Assembly: GCA_003254885.1 (NCBI GenBank)
Contig: QANT01002808.1
Span: 1-21,902 of the forward strand
DNA: 21,902 nt
Reading direction: 5' to 3'
Origin: Purshia tridentata
Lineage: Eukaryota; Streptophyta; Magnoliopsida; Rosales; Rosaceae
Shown here: piece after piece, positions 1-9,239 of the stretch
Layout of the letters: the number at the start of each line of letters is the position of its first letter
How positions within the stretch are numbered: position 1 is the first letter of the stretch
Notes under the pieces: model-generated
What the model was told of the DNA's origin: nothing
Databases searched by the model: none
Seen by the model: the letters and a program-made list of their open reading frames with translations, nothing else
Program-made: the position numbers and the translations under genes

Positions 1-1777
1 AATGCTGCACCGTTCAAACAAAAAGACAAAAGCCAAGCAAAAAAAAAAAAAGGAATGGCTACCTTGCTATCTGCACATCATTCACAAATCAAAATGAATG
101 GAGGCTTTCACCTTTGCTAATTAGTGAACTTTGCCCTCAACAAATGAAAAATAAGGGCAAGAGAAGTACAAACATCCATATGGGGTCTGTAAGTAAAAGC
201 AAATAACGTAACCCAATTTTCTTAAGCTCAGGCTTGTTCAAATCCAAGGTTTCTTAATCTTCAGACACTTGCCAATATAGAGGTCATTATGGGAAGCAAA
301 CAGAAGACAAAAAAGTAAATATGTGCAAGGCACATCTCTCTTTCTCTCCGTTGGGCAGCTACAGGAGAAAACAAAGGGCAATGAAAAGTTAAATAAAAGA
401 CCTTTGGATTCTAGTGCCTAAGAAATTACGAGAGATATCAAGTGTACCAAAGCAATTTAAGACTTGGCTCTATTCGGTGGTGTTGGTGCGGTATTGCAAG
501 TCTTAAAATAAGAGATAGACAACTTTGTTAATATAAATTGGGCTTGATGAAAAGCAGCTTCGCACATGTAGCATGGGAGCTTTCTGAGGAAAGGAAGTCA
601 AGTGCCCTTTGGCTCTCACCTCTCAAATTCATTAGCCACCAAATATTGGCTAATTATAAATACAACATCGATTGGGTCCACAAAAGATAAGAGTAGGCCC
701 TACTCGGATTGCACTTGCTACAATTATGCTTCCAAATTGAGATAGTGAGTGAAAATGTACCAATAAAGATTAATTGGGCTCATCAACAAATAAAAGAGCC
801 AATTAAGTGGTATAAAGTCCAACAGACCTCCTAAATCTCCTTGCCCATTAAAAATATAATATGTATTAGTTAATAAATAATTGATACAAAATATTTAGTG
901 GACACAAAACCAAATTCATATTTGCCCATAATAAAAATAAAAGTGTCATTTAACAAATAAATGATGCGAACTTGATTAATGGGCACATTTTATTTCTTCA
1001 AATCCAAATTTCAAAATCCAATCCCAAACTCCTTATTCTCTCAAATATTTTAAAATTATCTCCTTCATATGGTATAAAACCATATTTGCCAATTGGTACA
1101 AAACCAAGTCTCCCAAATCCAAAATTCTAAAATGGCACAAAGCCAACCAAATTTAATTCCTAATGAACTACATTCGGTTTGATCCCGCCAAAGGGTATAT
1201 AGGCAATCTACAAAAATTTAGGTGCAACCGCAACCAAACCTGATTCGTCCAATTTTCCTAGAAATTGATTTCATATCCTAAGGTCCCTAAATTAATTTCT
1301 TAAATCATACCCAAGGGCTCTAAGGCCTACCTAAATTACTAACATCATCTAAATGAGTCATTCATCCATTTAATTTCAAAAAAATTCTGGAACTACGTGT
1401 GATTTGATCCCGCACTGGGTATGTAGGCAATCTAGAACCAAGTCTAGATACAATCACATCCCAAATTGAATCTTTGGTTCAACTTAACCAAATTCACCAA
1501 ACCCTTCATCCAAATAAAATTCCCAATGAGTCATTCACTTATAGGAAACTGCAAATCCAAACACTCTCACAACTCATCAAATGATTTCAGTTCCGTCATG
1601 ATTGGAATCAAAGGATCTTCTCTTGTACCTTGTACTAAAAGATTGTAATTAATAGAAGAACTCCATCTTGAATGGGTCATATCCTAAATAATAAAACTCT
1701 ATTCTCTAAATGAGTAAAGTGGGATTATTTTGGGTAACAAATATAATTATTAAATACTAATTATCAAATTTTTCTTC
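1..1777. other. AT-rich intergenic sequence, no gene seen
   Basis: No convincing coding region on either strand; the longest open frame (near 1466-1648) has no recognisable motif and lies in AT-rich, low-complexity sequence. The only internal structure I see is a repeated motif at about 1178-1210 and 1403-1434, listed separately. The composition and that motif suggest decayed LTR retrotransposon sequence, but the family cannot be named from what is visible. Confidence 0.5.
1165..1440. repeat. Two copies of an LTR-like motif, about 225 bp apart
   Basis: Both copies run ACTAC, a short variable part, TTTGATCCCGC, then GGGTAT(A/G)TAGGCAATCTA. One lies at about 1178-1210 and the other at about 1403-1434. 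A GATCCC...GGGTAYGTAGGCA string is, from memory, a recurrent part of plant gypsy-type LTR and leader sequences, so I read this as a decayed, locally duplicated LTR fragment. The family assignment is inference. Confidence 0.4.
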
Positions 1778-1938
1778 AACAAGTGTGAAGGCTAAGTTTC
1801 AGTGGATTTTTTGAAAAGTCATTTTCGAGTTTTTTAGGTAATTTTTTGAACCCTGCTAAGGTTTTGCTCAATTTTTATTAGATTCTATTATTAATTTAGA
1901 GTTTTTTTCTCGAGGTTTTGTTGATTTATATCCTCATT
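1778..1938 (+). repeat. Older LTR-like sequence, left part, split by the solo LTR
   Basis: This T-rich stretch ends in TCATT, the target site of the solo LTR starting at 1939. It resembles the post-leader part of the solo LTR (compare TTTCAGTGGATTTTTTG near 1797 with TTTCAAGTGGATTTTTCTC near 2724). Its continuation after removal of the solo LTR is 4623-5339. It probably belongs to a related, older and 5'-truncated LTR. The left boundary is a guess. Confidence 0.35.
1934..1938. repeat. Left target-site duplication TCATT
   Basis: TCATT directly precedes the TGTAACGACC start of the solo LTR and recurs exactly at 4618-4622 after its GTCA end. Five base pairs is the duplication length usual for plant LTR retrotransposons. 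Confidence 0.8.
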
Positions 1939-2051
1939 TGTAACGACCCGTACTTTCCTAAGTAATTTTTAATGGGGCTCAGAGTTGACTTTTGATTCAA
2001 GCGAGATTTTAATTTTCACCTTGGGTCTGTTAGGAAGGTCTCGAGCTTACT

Positions 2052-2255
2052 GGTTCATTGACATACGGCATGTCCCGTTTGAAGGTACGGTTTGGAAGTT
2101 TTGAACGTGATGAGAGACCAAAAGTTGACTTTATAAATTTCTTGGTTTTTGGTTTAGACTTTGACTTAGTTGCGTAGAGCTTGACTCCAGGAGTTCGTAG
2201 ACATGAAGCATGCTTCAAACGAAGCTACGGTTTGAAAGTTACGGACGTGTAAAGG
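2052..2255 (+). repeat. Duplicated U3 unit in the solo LTR
   Basis: Two roughly 62-bp units, at about 2052-2113 and 2193-2254, align without gaps. Both contain a GTTC..., GACAT..., TACGGTTTG and AACGTG/GACGTG order. The LTR at 11312 has one such unit (about 11509-11572), most like the right-hand copy, although the sequence just before it aligns to the left-hand flank. Repeated U3 units often hold promoter or enhancer elements, but no function is shown here. Confidence 0.55.
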
Positions 2256-2319
2256 GAAGGTCAAATTTGTAATTTTGGGAAAGTGGCTTTTAATTTCCAA
2301 AAATTTCTGGAAATTTCTC

Positions 2320-2700
2320 TCTCCCTTATTTCTCCCTCTCACCCACAGACACATCCCCCAGACCCGTGCACCTTCTTCTTCTTCTCCTCTCCCTTGCGCG
2401 CAACACCCTAGCCCATTTCTGGCCACCCAGACCCACCGGCGACACCCCCAGCCGCCGGTCAGCTACCCCAGCCCCTCCTCCCGCCGGCCCAGTTCTCTCT
2501 CTTCTCTCTCCCAAGCTTTCTTCCTTCTCCTTGCGTGAGTGTAGCTGCTGCCATTGAGCTCGGCCAACTCAGCGACACCGGACGACGAGACCAGCCAAGA
2601 AACCCCTGAGCTCCCCCACGCCGGCCAACCACTCTCCAGCAAGAAATCACGTTGCAAACAGCCTAGCTCGCCGCCCCTTGGCTCGCTAATTTCGGCTAGC
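2320..2700 (+). promoter_or_regulatory. CT/GC-rich leader-like region of the solo LTR
   Basis: Long runs of CTCTCTCCC and TTCTTCTTCTC are followed by GC-rich CCGGCGAC-type sequence, in sharp contrast to the AT-rich surroundings. The LTR at 11312 has a matching CT-rich block at the same place relative to its U3 (about 11640-11790). The arrangement resembles a transcribed 5' leader following U3. I see no clear TATA box just upstream, so the transcription start is not placed. Overlapping open frames in several phases here are composition artefacts. Confidence 0.4.
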
Positions 2701-3792
2701 TTCGGCGTCCATTTGCCTTGATTTCAAGTGGATTTTTCTCCTGTCATCTTGGGCTTTCATTTCCTTATAGTGTGGTTATTAAATTTCGAGTAATTGTGGG
2801 AGGTTGAAGTTTGGGTTTAACACCCATTTCGAGTCCTTTTGGAAAACTGATTTTGGGTGGTGTTTTAAGGTTTATTTGGGCAATAATCAATCCTAGGGAC
2901 TATCAATTGAAGTTTAGATTGAGGAAATTTTAAGAATTTTGAAGAAATTTGAAAATTGGAGATTTTGGGGCTTATGTCCATTTCGGGATTATTAGACGTC
3001 TAAGGTTTTCTTGGTGGTTTAATTGCATTTGTGAGTGATTTTCACCCCTAGGAACAATTAATTGAGGGTTAGAATGATTAGTTTGAAGAATTTGGGGAAA
3101 TGGTGATTTTTGAGTTGAAATTGTCACTTTGAATGGGGTTGAGAATGATGAGAACCTTTTAGCCGCTAATCCTTGGTTTTTATTGTGAATTTAGACTCTA
3201 GTTAAGTGGTGTTAGATTAGGAGTTGAAAAGGGAAAATAAGTGGGTTATTGTCTTAAATTGAGTATTATTCTAATGGAAATCATTCTTATTTTATGCGAC
3301 ACTCCCGAGACCTGAGACGATCCAGCCGAAGACCAAAACTAGGCTCCTTCTGTGAGTGGACTTTGTTTATAAATTGTCTTTATAAAGTTCATAATGTAAT
3401 TCATATTTATATTTTGTGTTTTATTTGAGCCTTGATTTATTTAGTTTAGAAATATTATTTGGTTCATGAGCACGGCTTCTTGACTTTTTAAATAAGTGTT
3501 GATTTGGATTTTGGACATTGAGTTAGTTACTTTGAGTTTTATGCTTTGGCAAGACATAAAGAAATTCAAAAATTTTTTCATGCTTGAGATTGAGACTATG
3601 TTGGATTTCAAAGGGCTTGTGTGCCAATGATTTAATAGCTGTGGTTTTGAGAAATTAAAGCTAGTTTTTAAAATGCCGTTGAGTACCTAGTTTCCAGATA
3701 AGTTCAGTGAGGTCTTTGGGACCCATCGTGACACACACGAAAACTTTGGGCCGTGAGTTGAGGTGCCTCGCCCTTTGGGGGCGGCTCTGCAT

Positions 3793-3902
3793 GCACGTAT
3801 GACCAGTTATTTGCCCTGCCTATACGATACAGAATTCCGTATAGGTGTATGGCCATAGTTAGATTCGCACTGCTCGTATGATGCAGCATTCCCTACGAGT
3901 GC
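3793..3902 (+). repeat. Two tandem units, each with a hairpin, in the solo LTR
   Basis: Two units of about 54 bp lie head to tail (about 3793-3845 and 3846-3899), followed by the start of a third. The first holds CCTATACG (3819-3826) and its exact complement CGTATAGG (3838-3845) around an 11-nt loop. The second holds CTCGTA (3873-3878) and TACGAG (3894-3899). The stem sequences differ between units while pairing is kept. The loops share the order ATRCAGMATTC. Confidence 0.65.
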
Positions 3903-4617
3903 ACAACCAGTTTCACCAGGGTACTTGGATGGTGCTTTTGTTAGTTTACTTTTCAGAAATTTGGGTTTAGTGAAGCTTTTGTCATTCAGCTATCGCTTGT
4001 TTTGGAAATGTTTTCTTATGTTAATATAAAATTTCAGTTTTATTAATTACGAGTTATTCGGATCTTGCTTTGTGTAAACTACTATTTAATTGACTTTGTT
4101 GTTTACAAAGGAATTTATGAAAGGGTTTTAAAAATTGGGGGACTTCAAAAAGAGACGTGAGGTCTTGAGGTTAAATAATCTTTTTTTGTAGTTGAGATAA
4201 TAAATGGATTTTATAACTTGTTATTTTCGTCCACTCAAGGAGTTATCTCACTAGTCTTTCCCTTTATTATTGTTTTAAATTCCCCTAAGTTGTAGCGGTG
4301 GAACGGTCAAGCCAAAGACGTCGAGACAACTAGTTTAACCTTTGTAACTTGTAAGAACTTAGTTATCCTTGTAATTTTATTTCCTTGGTTAATCTGGTAG
4401 CACAGCTCTGATAACCTATTTGGAACACTCAAATAATTGGTTTGAACCTCGAGTCGGAGACCCTTTGTTTGTGGTAGAGGTGCTGTTTGATTAGAAGTGT
4501 ACTTTACAGGTTTCTTTAAATGGGTTAGTCCAATATCAGGGAAGGTTCTGCCGAAGTTTCGGTAGGATTTTTCCTTGATTTTGGATTCTAGGGTGGAATT
4601 CGGGGTCGGTCCTGTCA

Positions 4618-4622
4618 TCATT
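4618..4622. repeat. Right target-site duplication TCATT
   Basis: It is identical to 1934-1938 and starts directly after the CA end of the solo LTR at 4617. Confidence 0.8.
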
Positions 4623-5339
4623 AGATTAGGTATTTGAGTTACCTAATCAAAGTGGCGTAGCGAAAGCTTGTCGGTAATGCTAGAAAAGCAAATTTAGGTT
4701 TCATTTGAAACCTAGGTGAGTGAAGTAGGAACTTGAAATAATTGGATGATTTTGATCATTGATTTGTTGGTGATCTGTGAGTGAGAATTTATAGACTTGT
4801 TTGATTGGCTGTTTGAAATGCTTGGACTTTCTCTTTGTTTGAATAGGACTGGACAGGTCTCTAGGTTGGATTAGAGGATGAGATGAATTTTGGTGATGAT
4901 AATGATCATTATTGGGATTTTAGCATGTGATTTATTATGCTGACATTATTGATTATGTTTAGGCACTGAAATTGCCAGATTTGAGATAATTGCTATTCAT
5001 GGTTCATTATAAATTATATTTTGAGGAATTTTTGGATTATAGTCCCGATTAATTATTATTTGAGGTTATATATTTCACTCATAGGAGCTCTAGTGAGCTT
5101 ACCGGGTTTTGTGTTCAAACTCAGTACACCATTGGATATGGTGTAGTGTGGTTTTGGTTTTTCAGGTTTAGCTGATTGAGGAAGTAGAGGGGAAGAGACA
5201 AGGCAATTGGGCAACTCTAATTTTGATTTGGACAAATCTACTTTCAATTAAATTCAAATTTTGAAATGCATTTTGTAAAAGAATATTTGGCTCATTCAAA
5301 GGTGTATGTGTAGTTACCCTAAAATTTTGGGTTGTTACA
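4623..5339 (+). repeat. Older LTR-like sequence, right part, ending TTGTTACA
   Basis: It ends TTTTGGGTTGTTACA, which is the complement of a TGTAACAACCC start and so resembles an LTR 3' end. The part near 5085-5165 (GAGCTCTAGTGAGCTTACCGG, then a GGTGTAGTGTGGTTTTGGTTTTTCAGG-like run) looks like the end of gypsy-type LTRs. It continues the sequence at 1778-1938 once the solo LTR is removed. No coding region is seen; open frames here are shadows. Confidence 0.4.
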
Positions 5340-6340
5340 TCAAATCCAAGTTGCGAGCCTGCTCATCCAAGCTCAACCTTTTCAACAAGCTTGCTTGCTA
5401 AACCCAAGTGCAGGTGTCGCGTAGCAGTATAAACTCAAAGTCGAGTGTCGAATCCACAGAGAGTAGCGAAAAAAATTCACAGAATTAACAAAAGAATTGA
5501 AACAAGTGAGAAAGATTAAACGAGAAGTTGAGGAAAATAATAATAAAACACCAAGACGTCGAGGTTCCACCTTCAACTTGCCTTTGCAATTTTATTAATT
5601 TGATTCTTTTCCTTATAACTCAATTAAGGTACAGCTAGAGAGTGCCTCTAATTAGAAGATTTAGCAACAAAATTTTAATTCAGATGAAACACAATAAATA
5701 AATTCTCAATATGGTGATTCTCACACAAAGCTCTTTTAATTTTGCTTAGAAAGAATTTCAAGCATAATAAGTACATATGGCTACAAACTATCAAGAAGCA
5801 ATTCTATTGATATTATTTAAAGTCTAATAGTTCCCTCCTAATCATAAAAGCATGGATGATTTTACAAACAATAGGAAAAACATGATTGAACCTGTGAATA
5901 ACATCAAACACCCATCAATCAATCAAAGCGAAAAACTGAAACTGAAATTTAATAACCCACAACAAGAATTTGACATTGAAGCTCAAAATTGAATCAAACT
6001 AACAAAACCACATGGTAAAATTGAAGGTTTCCCCCCTAGCCTTAGCTAGGAAGATTAGTTCTCCATAACAAAGGGAAATAAAATTCTAAAAATAAAAAGA
6101 GAGAATTTACACACACACAGAGAGTCCGAATCCCCCCTCAGATATTACTGCCTCTTCTTTAAATAGGCCATCAACCCACAAGAAACCTTGTGCAGCTAGG
6201 AGGGCTTAGTCGCCAGCAAAACCCTCTTCCAATAAGATTGCGCCTACATCCTCTTCTTTTCATTCTCAATTAGGAGATGCCAGCTGGGCTCCACCTTTTC
6301 CTTTCAATTTATTTTCACGTCACAACCACTATGAAGACCA
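5340..6340 (-). repeat. Minus-strand LTR-like repeat, unclassified
   Basis: AT-rich with no coding region. Read on the minus strand it has a TATA-like CTATTTAAAG (near 6158), a CTCTCTGTGTGTGTGTAA leader-like stretch (near 6110), and further on TGTGGATTCGACACTCGAC (near 5450) followed by a GCGACACCTGCACTTGGG string (near 5410). From memory, a 'TGTGGATTCGA...GCGACAC..GCACTTGGG' string recurs in plant LTR-type repeats. This suggests an LTR or LTR-derived element in the opposite orientation to its neighbours. Ends and target duplication were not found, so family and limits are uncertain. Confidence 0.35.
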
Positions 6341-6409
6341 AGATGTTATGAATTTGGTTGCTGATGACATTACTTGAAGTGGTAGGCCCAATAAGTCTTC
6401 ACTAGAATA

Positions 6410-6709
6410 TTGAATAATCAAACCCACTTGACGGTACGTACGGTACTCCTTTCCAATGCTGACATTAGAATTTTGTTTGATATGGGTGTTTCGTATTCTT
6501 TTATCTCTACCAACTTTGCTAAGAAACTAGGATTACTTGCTGAACATTTAACTTGTACGATTTGTTTGAGCACACCCATGGATTCGTCAGTTAGAATCGA
6601 CCAAGTTTACCAAGATTGTCAACTAGTAGTTCAAAGACAAGCCTTGACTGCCAATTTGTACCCGTTGGTGATGGATTACTATGACATCATCCTTGGAATG
6701 GATTGATTA
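6410..6709 (+). pseudogene. Gypsy element 1 protease remnant
   Basis: The open frame carries ILFDMGVSYSFIS around residues 21-33 and ends YDIILGMD, the usual start and end of a retropepsin-like domain in plant gypsy elements. The expected active site is D-S/T-G with the context FDSGASHSFIS. Here Asp is kept but the next residue is Met, so the enzyme should be inactive. A TGA at 6704 stands where gypsy proteases normally have Trp, consistent with TGG to TGA. The protease would cut the gag-pol polyprotein in the particle. No gag zinc knuckle is seen upstream. The start codon is not informative because this was part of a larger polyprotein. Confidence 0.7.
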
Positions 6710-6869
6710 CAAGAGAATCAACCCCAAATTGACTGCAACAAAAAAAAGATCTGAGTACTTACCAATAAGAATGAGAAGTTTGTGATCTGACTAAACATGC
6801 CATTATGACCTGTCAATCCATTGTTGAAAGTCTGCTTCAAAAGTAAATTACTCTCTCATCATCTCAACT

Positions 6870-7766
6870 CAAGCCAAGCCAAACCCAAATGAACCAATAC
6901 TAGCAGTAGATGAATATCTAGAAGTTTTTTCAGAAGATCTACCCAGAATTCCACCATTACGAGAAGTCGAGTTTAAGATTGAATTAGGGCTTGGAACACA
7001 ACCGATTTCCATTCCACCTTACCGCATGGGCCTAGTCAAGTTGGAGGAATTGAAGAAACAACTTGATGATCCAAAAGGGAAGAATTTTATTCGAGAAAGC
7101 ACATCACCATACGGAGCCCCAATTCTATATGCCAAGAAACATGATGGATCACTGCAACTATGTATTGACTACCGGAAGCTAAACCATGTCACCATCAAGA
7201 ACAAGTACCCATTACCCAGAATTGATGAGTTGTTCGATCAGCTCAACGGTGCCAAGTATTTCTCAAAGATTGATCTAAGATCCAGCTACGATCAACTCAG
7301 AGTACGAGACGAAGATATACCGAAGACAGCTTTCTGCACTCACTACAAACACTATGAATTCTTCGTGATGCTGTTTGGATTAACAGATGCACCATGTGCA
7401 TTCATAGACTTGATGAACCAAGTTTTCCAACCATACTTAGATAAGTTCGTCATTGTCTTCATCGACGACATCCTAATTTACTCAAAAACTGAGAAAGATC
7501 ATGAAAGACACCTGAGAGTCGTGTTGAAGACCTTACGAGACAATATGTGAAGACTGATAAAGTGTGAATTTTGGCTGATAAAAGTACAATTCCTTGGCAC
7601 ATTACTTTAGAGAAAGACATATTTCCCAACCCAAGCAAAATTGAAGCTGTACAGAAATTGGATCAACCAAAGAACATCATCGAAATTAGAAGTTTCCTTG
7701 AATTAGTTGGATATTACAGGAGATTTGTGGAGGATTTTTCAAAGATTGCTACTCCCATGACCTGAC
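6870..7766 (+). pseudogene. Gypsy element 1 reverse transcriptase remnant
   Basis: This is the best preserved piece. The frame is open from about 6870 to 7550 and shows [20 protein letters not shown], then [14 protein letters not shown] (first catalytic Asp), [12 protein letters not shown], and the catalytic FIDDILIYS box at 7458-7484. The last is the gypsy form of the YxDD motif with both Asp present. The upstream part ([17 protein letters not shown]) is the usual lead-in. A TGA stops the frame at 7548-7550. CEFWL follows in the same frame, and a shift near 7595 is needed for the connection segment (FLELVGYYRRFVEDFSKIA) up to the TGA at 7763. It would copy element RNA into DNA; it is not functional now. 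Confidence 0.85.
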
Positions 7767-8135
7767 TACTCAGAAAAGGAATCAAGTACGAGTAGAATGA
7801 CAAGTGTGAAGCCGCATTCCAAGACCTAAAGAAGAGACTGACAACCACACTAATCTTAGTCCTACCAAATGAGAAGGATCCCTATAAAGTCTACACCGAT
7901 GCATCAGGATGAGTAATTGGATGTGTACTGATGCAGAATAGGTGAGTAATCGCTTATGCCTCCAAACAGTTAAAGACATATGAAGGTATGATTTGGAGTT
8001 AGACGCAATTGTGCATGCACTAGAAATTTGGAGATGCTATCTATATGGCCACACACCTTAAAGATTATGATTTTGAATTTCTGTATCACCCTAGAAAAGC
8101 TAACAAAATTGCAGATGCACTGAGGTCATAAGAGG
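7767..8135 (+). pseudogene. Gypsy element 1 RNase H remnant with internal deletion
   Basis: Recognisable pieces are CEAAFQDLKKRLTT, VYTDASG (catalytic Asp), IAYASKQLK and, after a frameshift near 7985, DLELDAIVHALEIW. The text then jumps near 8055 from CYLYG directly to LKDYDFEFLYHPRKANKIAD. The roughly 34 residues normally between these (the TDHKSL region) are missing, so a deletion of about 100 bp is inferred. In-frame stops occur at about 7792, 7911 and 7942, two of them in likely Trp or Arg/Gly codon contexts. The domain would remove template RNA; it is dead. Confidence 0.75.
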
Positions 8136-8339
8136 AGCACATGAGCCAGTTTGATGCACGTAGATGGAGAAATTTTTTAGCCACTTGATCAATACAGAAT
8201 TTACCCACATTCAGAAGGGAAGCTCACTAGTCTATAACTCAAACCACAATTAAAGTAGGAGTTAATCCAAAAACATAAAGAAGATCAAAAAATACAAAAG
8301 TTAAAGAATATCATACGTTTTGGAAAAGCTTTTGAGGAA
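8136..8339 (+). other. RNase H to integrase linker of gypsy element 1, decayed
   Basis: The stretch lies between the end of the RNase H remnant (the ADAL string near 8118) and the integrase zinc-binding region. It contains several stops in all plus-strand frames and no recognisable motif. By position it is the poorly conserved linker of the gypsy polyprotein. Confidence 0.5.
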
Positions 8340-8590
8340 TAGATAATGCATCTTGATGATAGTCTCATATACAAAGGCAGAGTAATTGTACCAGATAACC
8401 AAGTCATTAAGCAACATGTGCTCAACTAGTTTTGTAATGCATCCTGGTGGTACGAAGATGTATCAAGATATCAAGTGAAGATTCTGGTGGAAAGGCATGA
8501 AGAGGGATGTTGCTGAATTTGTCGTTGTGTAACTTGTCAGCAAGTGAAAGCAGTGCATCAGAAGCCGTCTGGAATGCTCCACGTTGACCT
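8340..8590 (+). pseudogene. Gypsy element 1 integrase zinc-binding domain remnant
   Basis: Pieces in shifting frames read DSLIYKGRVIVPDNQ, HPGGTKMYQDIK, WWKGMKRDVAEFV and CVTCQQVKAVHQKPSGML. This is the H2C2 zinc finger and following linker of gypsy integrases. Directly after GMLH (about 8585) the text passes to IKMAPYEALY, which normally follows the catalytic core. The core with all three acidic catalytic residues is therefore gone, roughly 150-170 codons by comparison with the family layout. The other gypsy remnant in this window (13120-13830) retains the missing segment and shows its expected size. Confidence 0.7.
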
Positions 8591-9222
8591 TATCAAGATG
8601 GCACCTTATGAAGCTTTGTACGAATGACCTTGTCATTCACCTTTGTGCTGAGCCGAAGTTGTCTTGGGCTTTGAAGTTATAAAAGAGACCACTGAGAAGA
8701 TCAAGTTGGTCAGGAAATGTTTGTATTATGTGCATAGTAGGTAGAAGTCCTACGCCGATCAAAGCAAGAAACCTCTGGAGTTTTTAGTAGAAGATTTTGT
8801 TTTTCTAAAAGCAAGCCCATTAAAGGGTACGTCAGTTTGGTATGCAAGGTAATTTGGTACCCTGGTACGTTGGACCATTCAAGGTTGTGGAACGTGTCAG
8901 GAAAGTTTCATACAGACTGGAATTGCCGCCTCACCTAGCATGCATCCACAACTTGTTTCACATCTAACTGAGACAGAGCACTCCTGATTTACTGCAGATT
9001 ATGCCTTGGGTAGATCTGTCGTTAGAACCAAATGTGTCATATGCGGAAGGTCCTGTCTCCATTTTAGCTTACGAGAGTAAGCAAGAAATAAGAAGGTACC
9101 TCTTGTGAAAGTACAGTGGCAACATCACAGATTTGAGGAAGCCACTTAGGAGTAGGACTTTGACAAGAGGAAGAGATGCCCACACCTCTTCAGTTAATTC
9201 AGGTAATCTTGAGGACGAGATT
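8591..9222 (+). pseudogene. Gypsy element 1 integrase C-terminal region
   Basis: After the deletion junction come IKMAPYEALY, PCHSPLC, LGFEVIKETTEKIKLVRKCL, KSYADQSKKPLEFLVEDFVF (reading frames shift), YVGPFKVVERVGKVSYRLEL and PPHLACIHNLFHI. Further on are VSYAEGPVSILAYE, VPLVKVQWQHHRFEEAT and KRCPHLFS. The order matches the C-terminal region of plant gypsy integrases, including the GPF/Y module and a terminal VKVxWxxH..EEATW segment that may be a chromodomain-type tail. Stops stand at likely Arg (near 8627), Trp (near 8650) and Trp (near 9147) codons. It is not functional. Confidence 0.7.
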
Positions 9223-9232
9223 TTCTCTAAGT

Positions 9233-9239
9233 AGGGGGA
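9233..9239 (+). other. Polypurine tract of gypsy element 1
   Basis: AGGGGGA sits directly before the TG of the 3' LTR, downstream of the GAGGACGAGATTTT string that commonly ends plant gypsy internal regions. It would prime plus-strand DNA synthesis. Confidence 0.75.

Larger units (their letters stand above)
1939..4617 (+). mobile_element. Solo LTR of a Ty3/gypsy-like retrotransposon, 2,679 bp
   Basis: It starts TGTAACGACCCGTAC and ends GGGTCGGTCCTGTCA, giving TG...CA ends with an imperfect terminal inverted repeat. It is flanked by a perfect 5-bp TCATT duplication. No primer site, coding sequence or second LTR lies inside, so it is a solo LTR left by LTR-LTR recombination. In order it holds a U3-like part with a duplicated unit (about 2052-2255), a CT- and GC-rich leader-like part (2320-2700), a long T/G-rich part, two tandem hairpins (3793-3900) and a 3' part. 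Its U3 is clearly related to the LTR starting at 11312. The GC-rich leader produces open frames that mimic proline- and serine-rich exons, but none has a known domain. Large LTRs with this start and leader fit Del/Tekay-like chromoviruses; that clade call is inference. Confidence 0.82.

Noticed and set aside
2275-2657. Overlapping open frames on both strands as Pro/Ser- and Arg-rich proteins
   Set aside because: They come from the GC/CT-rich LTR leader, overlap one another in several phases and contain no domain.
4307-4621. Minus-strand frame of 104 residues
   Set aside because: It lies wholly inside the solo LTR, ends at its boundary and has no recognisable domain.
1939-5339. Pairing the TGTAAC start at 1939 with the GTTACA end at 5339 as one 3.4-kb LTR
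   Set aside because: The ends are complementary, but the flanking 5 bp differ (TCATT against TCAAA). The end at 4617 gives a perfect TCATT duplication, so the shorter solo LTR is the better reading.
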